Assembly: GCA_025352265.1 (NCBI GenBank) | Contig: JANXTS010000056.1 | Location: forward strand, 1 to 64,000 | Direction of reading: 5' to 3' | Source: Variovorax sp. | GTDB taxonomy: Bacteria > Pseudomonadota > Gammaproteobacteria > Burkholderiales > Burkholderiaceae_C | DNA length: 64,000 bases | Shown: one piece after another, positions 27,195-36,277 of the stretch | Position numbering within the stretch: the stretch's first letter is position 1 | Layout of the letters: each line of letters starts with the position of its first letter | The notes under the pieces: generated by a model | Told to the model about the DNA's origin: nothing | What the model saw: only the letters and a program-made list of their open reading frames with translations | The model's database searches: none | Program-made: the position numbers and the translations under genes

Positions 27195-27354
27195 GGCAAA
27201 GGGTTTTCATCGACTCTGAGAATTCGACGGGGGGACTTGCGCAGATTCATCTTCACCGGCGCGACTGCGCTCACTAACATTTCGCCATCCGATGAAAGCT
27301 GCAGCCCCATTGAGAGGGACTCCTCTGCAGCAAAGTCGCATCAAGGAGACGGAA

Positions 27355-28143
27355 TTGGAATCGAACTCTCAGGCGTCGTCGACGCACGGCCCTCGCGACC
27401 TGCTGGACGGTCGCACCATCATCATCACCGGCGCCGCTACCGGCATCGGCCAAGCTTTCGCGGTGGGCTGCGCAGCGCAGGGTGCCAACGTAGTGGTGGC
27501 CGATATGAATGCCGCCGATGAAACCGTTGCTGCCGTCGAACAGGCCGGTGGCCGCGCGTTGGCAGTGCGTGTCGACGTGGCGGACGATACATCGGTAAAG
27601 GGCATGGCTGCGGCAGCGCTAGAACGCTTTGGTCGCATCGATGGCCTGGTCAACAACGCCGCTTACTTTCGTGAAGTCAAGCTAACGCCATTTGAGGACC
27701 TGGATCCGGCGCTGTGGGACCGCATCTTCGCAGTCAACGTCAAGGGGGTGTGGCAATGCTGCAAGGCCGTCATGCCGGCGATGCGCGAGCGCAGCAGTGG
27801 CAGCATCGTCAACATCTCTTCCGTGGTCGCGGTGGCCGGGCAACCCGGTTACTTGCACTATGTCGCGACCAAGGGCGCCGTGCTGTCGATGACCAAGGGG
27901 CTTGCGAAAGAAGTGGGTCCGTACGGCGTACGCGTCAACGTCATCGCACCCGGATTCGTGATCACCGACGCCACACGTAACCGCCCTGTCGAATGGCAGC
28001 AATCGTTCCTGAAAGCCCGAGCGATCTCCCGCGAGCAGCGGCCTGACGATCTGGTCGGTACCGCGCTCTACCTGCTGTCCGACCTCGCTGGTTTTGTCTC
28101 CGGACAGACCATGGTGGTCGATGGCGGACACATCATGTATTGA
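27355..28143 (+). CDS. Short-chain dehydrogenase/reductase
   Basis: The start is TTG 27355, with AAGGAG 6 bp before it; ATG 27292 lacks a ribosome site. The 262-residue classical SDR has the nucleotide motif TGAATGIG near residue 24, an NNAAYFR (NNAG-like) element, and the catalytic Tyr169-Val-Ala-Thr-Lys173. An acidic residue after the second strand (VVVADMNAADE) favours NAD(H). It oxidises or reduces an alcohol or ketone of unknown identity. It lies between two GST genes on the same strand. Confidence 0.85.
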   Translation: MESNSQASSTHGPRDLLDGRTIIITGAATGIGQAFAVGCAAQGANVVVADMNAADETVAAVEQAGGRALAVRVDVADDTSVKGMAAAALERFGRIDGLVNNAAYFREVKLTPFEDLDPALWDRIFAVNVKGVWQCCKAVMPAMRERSSGSIVNISSVVAVAGQPGYLHYVATKGAVLSMTKGLAKEVGPYGVRVNVIAPGFVITDATRNRPVEWQQSFLKARAISREQRPDDLVGTALYLLSDLAGFVSGQTMVVDGGHIMY

Positions 28144-28181
28144 TTGATTCGTGCCGCCGGCACAAAAAAAGGAAACGAGAC

Positions 28182-29117
28182 ATGGCAGAGATCATCCTTC
28201 ACCACTATTCGCTGTCGACCTTTTCCGAGAAAGTGCGCGTTGCACTCGGGTTGAAAGGCTTGGCCTGGCGATCGGTGGACATCCCCGCAGCCCCGCCGCG
28301 ACCGCTCCTGGCACCGCTGACCGGCGGATACCGCCGCGTGCCGGTGCTGCAAGTCGGTGCCGATATCTATTGCGACACCCACCTCATCCTGCCAACGCTC
28401 GAGCGGCTGTTCCCTCCACCGAAAGCGCCGAGCTTCTATCCTGCGGGCAGCGAAGGCATCGCGCGTGGCCTGTCGTTCGCCTGGGATCGGGCGATGTGGA
28501 TTCCGACCATCGGCGTGCTTGCGCACTTCATCGGGGACAACTTCCCACCCGAGTTTGTGAAGGATCGAAAAGAAGGCTATCTCGGCATCGACATAAGCAA
28601 GGGCGCCATGGCACCCGAGTTGCCGATGCACCTGCAGCAATTGCACGCGCAAAACGCGTGGCTAAAGACGGCGTTGGCGGATGGCCGGCGCTTTTTATTC
28701 GGGGATGCTCCGAGCGAGCTGGACCTGACCTGCTACCAGACGCTGTGCCTGATGCGCAAGAACTGCCCACCCGAGGTCGACGCCTTAGCCGGCCTCGTAC
28801 CGCTGTTGCCCTGGTACGACCGCGTGACCGCCCTTGGTCATGGCAGGCCAGAGCCGATGACCGAGCAAGCCGCTTTCGATGCAGCTTGCGAAGCACAACC
28901 CGTGGCGCCCACGCATCTGCAAGCCGATGGCGATCCTGACGGCCTGCGCGCTGGGTCGTCGGTGACGATCACCCCGGATGACAACGCCCGCGTACCGGTG
29001 AGCGGCACGCTGGTCGCAGCAAGTGACAGCGAAATCGTGATTCATCGCCGCGACAGCCGGGCCGGCGACCTGCAAATCCATTTCCCGCGACTTGGCTTTG
29101 CCGTGACGGCGGCCTGA
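28182..29117 (+). CDS. Glutathione S-transferase-like protein with C-terminal extension
   Basis: ATG 28182 has GGAAACGAG upstream; the frame from 28140 is shadow. Residues 1-80 are the GST N-domain (HHYSLSTFSEKVRVALGLKG with Ser as candidate catalytic residue; YRRVPVLQVG). The helical C-domain follows to about 225, and an unusual extension of about 85 residues (LRAGSSVTITPDDNARVPVS) looks like a small beta domain. Total 311 residues, longer than ordinary GSTs. It lies in an apparent operon with the SDR and SnoaL genes. Confidence 0.8.
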   Translation: MAEIILHHYSLSTFSEKVRVALGLKGLAWRSVDIPAAPPRPLLAPLTGGYRRVPVLQVGADIYCDTHLILPTLERLFPPPKAPSFYPAGSEGIARGLSFAWDRAMWIPTIGVLAHFIGDNFPPEFVKDRKEGYLGIDISKGAMAPELPMHLQQLHAQNAWLKTALADGRRFLFGDAPSELDLTCYQTLCLMRKNCPPEVDALAGLVPLLPWYDRVTALGHGRPEPMTEQAAFDAACEAQPVAPTHLQADGDPDGLRAGSSVTITPDDNARVPVSGTLVAASDSEIVIHRRDSRAGDLQIHFPRLGFAVTAA

Positions 29118-29144
29118 TCACGCTTCAAAATTAAAGAGACGACC

Positions 29145-29561
29145 ATGAACCTGGAATCAAACAAACAACTTTGCCGCGATTACTTCAAGGCCTTTCTCGT
29201 CAACGACACCGCATGGATGAAGCAACACATCCATGCCGATTTTGTCCGCCACGATCCAGGCCTGCCTTTCGAGGTTCGCGGTCCCGAGGGAGTGTCCAAG
29301 CTGCATGACGCGCTGTTGCCCGCGTTCCCGGACATGCAATTGCCGCTGCAGGACTTCGTCGCCGAGGGCGAGAAAGTGTTGGTGCGCTTACGGGTGCAAG
29401 GCACTCACACCGGCGCCTTCGGAGATCTGGCCGCGACCGGTCGGAAGATCGACATCGGCGTGCTCGATCTGTTCCAGTTCCGCGACGGTGTGTTGATCGA
29501 ACACTGGGCACTGCTCGACAACCTCGGCATGCTCAAGCAGCTGGGCGTCATGCCCGCCTGA
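29145..29561 (+). CDS. SnoaL-like / ester cyclase family protein
   Basis: The 138-residue protein has the cone-shaped NTF2-like fold of SnoaL polyketide cyclases: LCRDYFKAFLVNDTAWMKQH, FVRHDPGLPFEVRGPEGVSK, VRLRVQGTHTGAFGDL and a final FRDGVLIEHWALLDNLGMLK. These may be cyclases, isomerases or hydrolases. Its role here is unknown. It lies 27 bp downstream of the long GST gene. Confidence 0.75.
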   Translation: MNLESNKQLCRDYFKAFLVNDTAWMKQHIHADFVRHDPGLPFEVRGPEGVSKLHDALLPAFPDMQLPLQDFVAEGEKVLVRLRVQGTHTGAFGDLAATGRKIDIGVLDLFQFRDGVLIEHWALLDNLGMLKQLGVMPA

Positions 29562-29571
29562 TCTGCGCTGC

Positions 29572-30963
29572 TCAGGTTCTGTCGAACCAGACGGTCTGTG
29601 CGTTCATGAATTCGTGAACGCCGTAGTGCGACAACTCTCTCCCGTATCCGCTTTTCTTGACGCCACCGATTGGCACCCGTGGATCCGACGCGGAAAAGCC
29701 GTTGACAAAAATTCCCCCGGTATCGATCCGCCGTGCGAGTTGCCGAGCCAGGTCCTTGTTTCGAGTCCAGATAGCGCCGCTTAGACCGAATTCGCTATTG
29801 TTGGCCAGGTCGATTGCATCGTCGACTCCCTCTGCCACGATCAGCGCTGCCACTGGCCCGAAAGTCTCCTGGTCGAATGCCACCATGCCAGGTTTCACGC
29901 CTGCGAGCACGGTGGGCGCGTAAAAATTTGCTTTGCCCGGCATCTTGCCGGCACCCAGCAGCACCTTGGCGCCAGCCTGGATGGTGCGCTGGACCTGGGT
30001 GTCGAGCTCATCGCGCAAGTCGTGGCGGGCCATTGGTCCGATGTAAGTCTTCTCGTCCTCCGGGTCGCCGATCTGCAAGGCCGAAACCGCTTCGACAAAG
30101 CGCTCGGTGAACGCCGCGGCAATCGGTGCTTCAAGAATGATGCGTTTAGCCGCGATGCAAATTTGTCCGCTGTTCTGAAAGCGGCCAACGACAGCGGCCC
30201 TGACCGCCGACTCTAGGTCGGCGTCGGCCAAGACGATGAATGGATCCGAGCCCCCGAGTTCCAGCACGGTTTTCTTCAATGCGGCGCCAGCTTGGGCGGC
30301 AATGGCCGAGCCGGCACGGACGCTGCCGGTGACTGCGACCGCGGCGATCCGCGGGTCGACGATGGCCTTGGACACAAGCTCCGGCGTAATGTTGAGCACG
30401 CTGAAAGCGCCTGGCGGCACGCCGGCTTCCAGCCACGCGGCTTCAACGAGATAGGCGCACCCCATGACGTTGGGCGCGTGCTTGAGCAGGTACGCGTTGC
30501 CACCCAGCAGGATCGGCACAGCGCCCCGGAGAACCTGCCAGTAAGGAAAGTTCCAAGGCATGACCGCAAGCACAGGCCCCAGTGGCAGGTAAGACACGTA
30601 TGCCTGATCGCCGATGGAGGTGGACTGGTCCCCGAGAATCTCCGCGCCATTCTGGGAGTACCAATCGCACAGCACGGCGCATTTTTCGACTTCGGCACGC
30701 GCCTGCACGATCGGCTTGCCCATTTCGCGGGTTGCCATCCGGGCAAGCGCTTCGATGTCGCGACGCAGGATCCCGGCCATGCGCTCCAGCATGTCGAGCC
30801 TTTTCTGTACCGCCGTGCCAGACCAGGCCTTGAAGCCTTGCATGGCCATGCCGAGAGATTGGTCGAGATGCTCGATCGACTGGTAGGGATAGGAGCCGAT
30901 GACGTCGCCGTTCGACGGATTGGTCGACAGCGCGGAGTCTGTCGAAGTGAAAGAGGGATTCAT
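29572..30963 (-). CDS. NAD(P)-dependent aldehyde dehydrogenase (succinate-semialdehyde dehydrogenase-like)
   Basis: The 463-residue ALDH shows VMPWNFPYWQVLRGA (cofactor Asn loop) near 140, the catalytic Glu in VLELGGSDPFIV near 240, and the catalytic Cys in NSGQICIAAKRI near 275. At the C-terminus are QETFGPVAA and GGVKKSGYGREL. It resembles the GabD/Sad group. It is transcribed towards the SnoaL gene (convergent) and follows the CoA-transferase on its strand, so it may process an aldehyde of the same pathway. Confidence 0.85.
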   Translation of the reverse strand: MNPSFTSTDSALSTNPSNGDVIGSYPYQSIEHLDQSLGMAMQGFKAWSGTAVQKRLDMLERMAGILRRDIEALARMATREMGKPIVQARAEVEKCAVLCDWYSQNGAEILGDQSTSIGDQAYVSYLPLGPVLAVMPWNFPYWQVLRGAVPILLGGNAYLLKHAPNVMGCAYLVEAAWLEAGVPPGAFSVLNITPELVSKAIVDPRIAAVAVTGSVRAGSAIAAQAGAALKKTVLELGGSDPFIVLADADLESAVRAAVVGRFQNSGQICIAAKRIILEAPIAAAFTERFVEAVSALQIGDPEDEKTYIGPMARHDLRDELDTQVQRTIQAGAKVLLGAGKMPGKANFYAPTVLAGVKPGMVAFDQETFGPVAALIVAEGVDDAIDLANNSEFGLSGAIWTRNKDLARQLARRIDTGGIFVNGFSASDPRVPIGGVKKSGYGRELSHYGVHEFMNAQTVWFDRT

Positions 30964-31001
30964 AAATAGTCAGGTCGTCAGCGGGCAATTGGTGGAGAAC
31001 T

Positions 31002-32183
31002 TCATATCGCCATTGCGGCGCGAAGTGCCGCAATTTCGTCCGGGCCGCGGCCGAGCGAGCGAAGGATGGCGTCAGTGTGTTCGCCGACTGCAGGCACCGC
31101 ATCCATCCGATAGTCGAAGGCACTCTGCCGCCCGGGGGGCAGTAGCGCAGGAATCGGACCGGCGGGCGAGCCCACGCTACGCCAGCGATCGCGCGCCTTC
31201 AATTGCGGGTGTTCCCAGAGCTGGGACATATCGTTCATTCGTGCATTGGCGATCTGCGCAGCATCGAGGCGGGCCAGCACCTGTTCCGTACTCAGCGAAC
31301 TGAAGGTCTCGTGGATGATGTCGCGCAGCACCTCCCGGTTCGTATTGCGTTTGGCGTTCGCATCGAAGCGCGGATCGGCAGCAAGGGAAGGCTTCAGCAG
31401 GACCTTTTCGCAAAAGAGACGCCACTCGCGCTCGTTCTGCAGTCCCAGCATCACCGTGCCGCCGTCGGCCGCCGGAAACGGCCCGTAGGGGTAGATGGTT
31501 GCGTGCGCTGCAGCGCTGCGTGGCGGCGGTGGCGCGCCACCGTATGCGTAGTACATGGGAAAGCCCATCCATTCGGCCAGAGACTCGAGCATCGAGACGT
31601 CGATGTGCGACCCCAGTCCCGTCTTGCCGCGCTGAATCAGTGCGGCGAGGATGCCGGTGTATGCGTACATTCCTGCCGCGATGTCGGCGATCGAATTGCC
31701 AGACTTGCAGGGCTCGTCCGGTGTCCCGGTAACCGACAGGAAACCGGCCTCGCTTTGAATCAGCAAGTCGTAGGCCTTCTTGTCGCGGTAGGGTCCGTCC
31801 TCCCCGTAGCCAGAGATGTCGCAAACGATGAGCTTCGGATGAATTGCCTGCAGCGTTTCGGCATCCAGCCCCATGCGCGCCGCCGCGCCCGGCGCGAGGT
31901 TTTGCACCAGCACATCGGCGCCGCCCAGCAGTTCTCTCAGCACGGTCAGCGCAGCGGGCTGCTTGAGATCCAGCGTCAGACTCTCCTTGGAGCGGTTGAC
32001 CCAGACGAAATGCGAGGCCTCACCATCGACACGCTGGTCGTAGGCCCGAGCAAAGTCGCCGGCACCCGGACGCTCGACCTTGACGACGCGCGCGCCGAGG
32101 TCTGCCAGTTGGCGTGTGCAAAACGGCGCGGCAATAGCGTGCTCCAGGGAGATCACCGTAATGCCGTCGAGTGGTCGTGTCAT
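31002..32183 (-). CDS. Class III (CaiB/BaiF) CoA-transferase
   Basis: ATG 32183 has AAAGGA upstream; the longer frame to 32390 is shadow. The 393-residue enzyme shows LDGITVISLEHAIAAPFCTR, KVERPGAGDFARAYDQ, NRSKESLTLDLK and the catalytic Asp in KKAYDLLIQSEAG near 168, followed by IDVSMLESLAEWMGFPMYY. It should transfer CoA from a donor thioester to a dicarboxylic or hydroxy acid. The divergent gene is a CitE-like lyase, so a beta-methylmalyl-, citramalyl- or similar hydroxyacyl-CoA route is plausible. Confidence 0.87.
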   Translation of the reverse strand: MTRPLDGITVISLEHAIAAPFCTRQLADLGARVVKVERPGAGDFARAYDQRVDGEASHFVWVNRSKESLTLDLKQPAALTVLRELLGGADVLVQNLAPGAAARMGLDAETLQAIHPKLIVCDISGYGEDGPYRDKKAYDLLIQSEAGFLSVTGTPDEPCKSGNSIADIAAGMYAYTGILAALIQRGKTGLGSHIDVSMLESLAEWMGFPMYYAYGGAPPPPRSAAAHATIYPYGPFPAADGGTVMLGLQNEREWRLFCEKVLLKPSLAADPRFDANAKRNTNREVLRDIIHETFSSLSTEQVLARLDAAQIANARMNDMSQLWEHPQLKARDRWRSVGSPAGPIPALLPPGRQSAFDYRMDAVPAVGEHTDAILRSLGRGPDEIAALRAAMAI

Positions 32184-32249
32184 CGTGCAGTCCTTTCCAT
32201 GCCAATTCTGCGAAGACAGTGCCCGTCCGGCCATCGGGATTTGATCAAG

Positions 32250-32324
32250 CTGGACTTGTCCAGATTCGACATTGGGGAAATTACTGAGCCAGCGCTTCGA
32301 AGACCGTCTTCGCCAATGTCGAAT
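32250..32324. promoter_or_regulatory. Divergent regulatory region with two inverted repeats
   Basis: The 176-bp gap between the CoA-transferase and the CitE-like gene contains a perfect palindrome, CTGGAC-TT-GTCCAG (32250-32263). It also contains a perfect 12-bp inverted repeat, ATTCGACATTGG (32264-32275) and CCAATGTCGAAT (32313-32324), separated by 37 bp. The LysR gene at the end of this cluster is the natural candidate binder. Confidence 0.6.
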
Positions 32325-32359
32325 TCCAAATGCGTGCACGCCGTGAAAAGATCCACGGC

Positions 32360-33205
32360 ATGACGACCTCGCTCGCCGATCGCGCTGCATCGCGTTCCTA
32401 TCTCTTCGTGCCCGGCGACCGACCAGACCGTTTCGACAAGGCCTGGGCCAGTTCGGCCGACACTGTGATCCTGGACTTGGAGGATGCAGTCGATGCCAGC
32501 CGCAAGGCGCAGGCTCGCGCGGCCGTGCTGGCGTGGCTGTCGCCCGAGCACCCCGTGCTGGTGCGCATCAACGCCGTCGACAGCCCCTGGTATGAAGACG
32601 ACCTCTCCTTGCTGCAACACCCCGGTGTCCTGGGGCTGATGGTGCCTAAGGCAGAGCAACTCGACGCCGCGTTGGTGCGGGCTTGCACGTTGCGCGGAAA
32701 ATTTCTGCTCCCCATCGTCGAGAGCGCGCGCGCCTTCCAGCACCTCGCTGGGTTGGCAACTACCCCGGGGGTCGAAAGACTGGCCTTCGGCACCATCGAT
32801 TTCCAGGTCGACACGGGAATTACCGGCGATGACGACGCCCTGCATTACTTCCGGTCGCGACTGGTCCTCGAATCACGGCTTGCCGGCATCCAGCCGCCAC
32901 TTGATGGCGTCACGACAGATATCGGCAACATTGACATCCTTCGAACCGACTCGGAACGTTCAAGGCGCTTCGGCTTTGCCGGCAAGCTCTGCATTCATCC
33001 GCGGCAGGTCGCGATCGTGAACGAGTGCTTCTCACCCAGTGCCGCCGATATTGCCTGGGCGATACAGGTGACGGAGGCGATTGCACGATCGGCTGGCGCC
33101 GCTGTTGCAGTCGAAGGCAAGATGGTCGACCGTCCGGTGATCATGAAAGCGCAACGCATTCTGCAGAACCGGCAGACCATGGGTCGTCGTGGCAGTAATG
33201 GCTAG
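32360..33205 (+). CDS. HpcH/HpaI (CitE-like) CoA-ester lyase
   Basis: From ATG 32360 the protein has 281 residues; GTG 32330 is an alternative start. It has the CitE/malyl-CoA lyase TIM-barrel signatures: SYLFVPGDRPDRFDKAW, ILDLEDAVDAS near 45, VPKAEQ, the metal Glu of LLPIVESARA near 125, and FGTIDFQVDTGITGDD near 145. It ends with the CIHPRQVAIVN signature. It cleaves or forms a hydroxyacyl-CoA into acetyl- or propionyl-CoA plus an oxoacid. It is divergent from a CoA-transferase that could supply its thioester. Confidence 0.85.
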   Translation: MTTSLADRAASRSYLFVPGDRPDRFDKAWASSADTVILDLEDAVDASRKAQARAAVLAWLSPEHPVLVRINAVDSPWYEDDLSLLQHPGVLGLMVPKAEQLDAALVRACTLRGKFLLPIVESARAFQHLAGLATTPGVERLAFGTIDFQVDTGITGDDDALHYFRSRLVLESRLAGIQPPLDGVTTDIGNIDILRTDSERSRRFGFAGKLCIHPRQVAIVNECFSPSAADIAWAIQVTEAIARSAGAAVAVEGKMVDRPVIMKAQRILQNRQTMGRRGSNG

Positions 33206-34089
33206 CCGGACGAGGTCAAAACCTCGAGCATGCGAGTCAGCGAGGCGCTTCGCGGCCTGTCCTTCTTCACGCAGGCCAGCATTTGCCGCACGGCCCAAGC
33301 GTCACTCAACGGCCGTACGCTGAGTCCCATGCTCTGCCCGATCGCACTGGCGGCGTCGAAGGGAAGCAGACCCACGCCGAGGCCGGATTGCACGACACGG
33401 CAGACGACCTCGAAGCCTCGCACCTGCACGCCCAGTCGGAGTCCTTTCTCCACACTGATCGCGTGTTCCGACAGCAGTCGCATCATCGACGAGTCGCTTT
33501 CGAGCGCGACCAGCTCGTAGTCCAGCACGTCGCTGAACGCCGCCGTATCCGCGGCAGCCAACGGATGGCCCTGCGGCACGACGATCGCAAGCCGGTCCGA
33601 CCGGTAATTGAAGACTTCCAGTCCATCTGTCGAAGAGCCTTCCATGATGATGCCGACATCCGCTTCGCCGGCCAGCAGCGCCAAAACGATCAGGGCGCTC
33701 CAGCGCTCCTCGACGATGAGCCTGATGTCCGGGTTGGCCCGGGTGAAGCGCGCCAGGTCGTCTGGAACGTATTGCGCCATGGCCGAAGTGTTGGCCAGAA
33801 TCCGCAGCTGTCCGCGACGGCCGGCACCGTGGTCGTCCATGTCGGCCTGCATCTGGTTGAGCCGCAGCAAAATCGCCTTGGCGTGGACCAGCAGTGTTTC
33901 ACCAGCCGGCGTGAGTTCGACACCCTTGGGCGACCGTGCGAGAAGCGTTGTCTTGAGGCGGTGCTCCAGCAATACGATTCGGCGGCTGGCGGCGGCCAGC
34001 CCCATGTGCGAGGAGCTGGCTGCGCGCGTCAGACTGCGCAATTCGGCGGCTTTCACGAATAGCGCGAGTGAATCAATGTCGGGCAACAT
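33202..34089 (-). CDS. LysR family transcriptional regulator
   Basis: The start is taken at ATG 34089, giving 295 residues. The N-terminal winged HTH reads LALFVKAAELRSLTRAASSS and SRRIVLLEHRLKTTLLARSP. The effector domain includes GRRGQLRILANTSAM and GEADVGIIMEGSS. Its stop overlaps the lyase stop by 4 bp (convergent). It probably controls the divergent CoA-transferase and lyase genes through the inverted repeats in their shared upstream region. The inducer is unknown. Confidence 0.87.
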   Translation of the reverse strand: MLPDIDSLALFVKAAELRSLTRAASSSHMGLAAASRRIVLLEHRLKTTLLARSPKGVELTPAGETLLVHAKAILLRLNQMQADMDDHGAGRRGQLRILANTSAMAQYVPDDLARFTRANPDIRLIVEERWSALIVLALLAGEADVGIIMEGSSTDGLEVFNYRSDRLAIVVPQGHPLAAADTAAFSDVLDYELVALESDSSMMRLLSEHAISVEKGLRLGVQVRGFEVVCRVVQSGLGVGLLPFDAASAIGQSMGLSVRPLSDAWAVRQMLACVKKDRPRSASLTRMLEVLTSSG

Positions 34090-34335
34090 GCAGGGCGGTT
34101 CCGTGTGGGGGCCGCAGTATCGCATCGCCAGGTTGCGTCTTTGCGGACCCGAAGCTAAGCCCGCTTAGGAGACTCTGAATTACGTCAACGCGGCAAAGCC
34201 CAACGCGCCAGCTGTTGCCAGTCCCACGAAGGGTTTGCCCGGACTCTGAATATTCGAGAAGGCCGGTTGCCGAGATTCAGCTTCTTGCAGCCAGCCTCTG
34301 AAATCTACAGTGCGTGGACACCCGTGGAACCCAAC

Positions 34336-34932
34336 ATGCACCTGTTTCTCAACACCACGTCGCCGTATGCGCGTATCGCTCGCATTGCGCTGGCGGAAAA
34401 GGAAATTGGCGACTTGTCCGCCGACATCGTCGACCCATGGGCAGATGCGCCCCAGTTGCTCGAGGTCAACACCGCAGCCAGGGTGCCCGCGCTGGTCACG
34501 AGTGAAGGCAGGTCTTTGACGGAGTCCCTGCTCATTGTCATGTGGCTCGAACATAAACGACCAGAACCGTCGCTGCTGGGTCACGACGTCACCGCGGTGC
34601 TGTCGCGCGCCGGCATTGCGATGGGCGTCATCGACGCTGCGGTACACACCCTTATCGGTCGCAAGATAACCGATGCGGGATTTGACGACGCCCCTGTGGG
34701 ACTGCGGCGCCGGCGTTCGATCGTCGATGGATTGCAACGCCTCGAAGCAGACCCACCCGATTACACGAAAGGCGTGCCGGATCTTTCCGTGATCACCAGC
34801 GTGACGGCACTCGACTATGTCCGATTCAGGTTCGCGACTGCAACTTGGGTGCCCAAGCTTCCCAGACTCGATGCCCTGGTCGAACAAGTTCGGCAAAGGC
34901 AGTCGTTCGAAATGAGTTACCCGCGCGCTTAG
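34336..34932 (+). CDS. Glutathione S-transferase family protein (paralogue)
   Basis: ATG 34336 is chosen because the protein then aligns end to end with the GST at 26586; the frame upstream to 34267 is shadow. Of 198 residues, the N-domain begins MHLFLNTTSPYARIARIALA and includes ESLLIVMWLEHKRPEP. The C-domain has FDDAPVGLRRRRSIVDGLQR. The two proteins share most residues, so one arose by duplication. It lies divergent from the LysR gene. Confidence 0.85.
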   Translation: MHLFLNTTSPYARIARIALAEKEIGDLSADIVDPWADAPQLLEVNTAARVPALVTSEGRSLTESLLIVMWLEHKRPEPSLLGHDVTAVLSRAGIAMGVIDAAVHTLIGRKITDAGFDDAPVGLRRRRSIVDGLQRLEADPPDYTKGVPDLSVITSVTALDYVRFRFATATWVPKLPRLDALVEQVRQRQSFEMSYPRA

Positions 34933-34963
34933 TTGTGACGCGGGCCGAGCTGCGCCGGAGGGA

Positions 34964-36277
34964 TCAGGGCTGCTGCAAACGCCCAAGCAATTCCATCGTC
35001 GGATACCCGTCCGGCGGCAGCCCGAGGCTGCGCTGGTAGCGCCGCAGTCCCTCCCGCGTGGCCGGTCCCATCGTCCCGTCGGGTGTGCCGCTGGCGAAGC
35101 CGCGCTGGTTCAACCCCGTCTGCATCGCGAGCAACTGGCTGCGCGAGAGCGACTGGAGATCGCGCGGCCACGCTGCCTGCACGCCCGCACTGCCAGCGAT
35201 GCGCTGCGACAGCAGGCCGACCGCGAGCGCGTAGCTGGTCGAGTTGTTGTAGCGAAGGATGGCGCGAAAGTTCTGCCCCACCAGAAACGCCGGACCACGC
35301 GCACCGGCAGGCAGCAAGACCATGCTGTCTTCGATGACTGCCAATGGCTGGCCGTCCATCGACCGCACACCCTCCGTGGCCCATTGCGTACTCGATTGTC
35401 GAACCGAGGTGTCGGCGCGCCCAAAGTCGAAGCCCGCTGGCAGTTGCACCTCGACGCCCCACGGATTGCCGGCCTGCCAGCCCGAGCGCGATAAAAAGTT
35501 GGCCGTCGAGGACATCACGTCGGCCATGCTGCCCCAGATGTCACGCCGGCCGTCGCCGTCGGCATCCACCGCATAGGCCAAAAAGTTCGACGGCAAGAAT
35601 TGCGTCTGTCCCATGGCACCGGCCCAAGAGCCGATCATGTGATCGCGGTCGATGTCGCCGTTGTCAAGGATCTTCAACGCCGCCATCAACTCGCGGCGCG
35701 CCCAGTCTTCGCGGCGGCCTTCGAAGCCGAGCGTCGCCAGCGCATCGATGGTCGGCGTGTTGCCGTAGTTGCTGCCGAAGTTACTTTCCATGCCCCAGAT
35801 CGCGACCACGATGGCGGGCGGCACGCCGTAGCGAGCGGCCGCCGCATCGGCTTCGCGGCGGAACTGCGTCAGCTTGTCTTGTCCTGTCGCGATGCGTTGC
35901 AGCGTCACTGTGTTGTCGAGGTAGTCCCACACGGCGCGCGTGAACTCAGGCTGCGCGCCGTCGAGCTCCACGACACGCGGCAGGTAGTGAACGTTGTCGA
36001 AGGCCAGGCGCAGGGTGCTTTCGCTGACGCCGCTTGCGCGTGCGCTGGTGCGAAAGTCAGCGACCCACCGAGCGAAGCCTTGTTCGAGCGTTGCGTCGTT
36101 GGGCGCTGGCTTGGGTGTCGGCGCGGTCGTGGAGGGCCCCGCACTGGCAGGTGAAGGTCCGGACGCAGGAGGCAAAGGCGCTGTAAGCGCGGAGGCACAA
36201 CCTGCCAGCACGCCGATGGCCAGTGCCACCACGGCCAGATGAGAAACGTGCCGAGGCTGGAAACTAAGTAGATGCAT
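34964..36277 (-). CDS. mltB: Membrane-bound lytic murein transglycosylase B
   Basis: ATG 36277 opens a lipoprotein signal with lipobox LAGC (residues 26-29), so the enzyme is anchored to the outer membrane. A Pro-rich linker is followed by the SLT-2 domain: FDNVHYLPRVVELDGAQPEF, then VAIWGMESNFGSNYG with the catalytic Glu, then MGQTQFLPSNFLAYAVD. A C-terminal peptidoglycan-binding domain ends the protein (LLAMQTGLNQRGFASGTPDG). Length 437. It cleaves peptidoglycan glycan strands to 1,6-anhydromuropeptides. It stands alone. Confidence 0.92.
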   Translation of the reverse strand: MHLLSFQPRHVSHLAVVALAIGVLAGCASALTAPLPPASGPSPASAGPSTTAPTPKPAPNDATLEQGFARWVADFRTSARASGVSESTLRLAFDNVHYLPRVVELDGAQPEFTRAVWDYLDNTVTLQRIATGQDKLTQFRREADAAAARYGVPPAIVVAIWGMESNFGSNYGNTPTIDALATLGFEGRREDWARRELMAALKILDNGDIDRDHMIGSWAGAMGQTQFLPSNFLAYAVDADGDGRRDIWGSMADVMSSTANFLSRSGWQAGNPWGVEVQLPAGFDFGRADTSVRQSSTQWATEGVRSMDGQPLAVIEDSMVLLPAGARGPAFLVGQNFRAILRYNNSTSYALAVGLLSQRIAGSAGVQAAWPRDLQSLSRSQLLAMQTGLNQRGFASGTPDGTMGPATREGLRRYQRSLGLPPDGYPTMELLGRLQQP

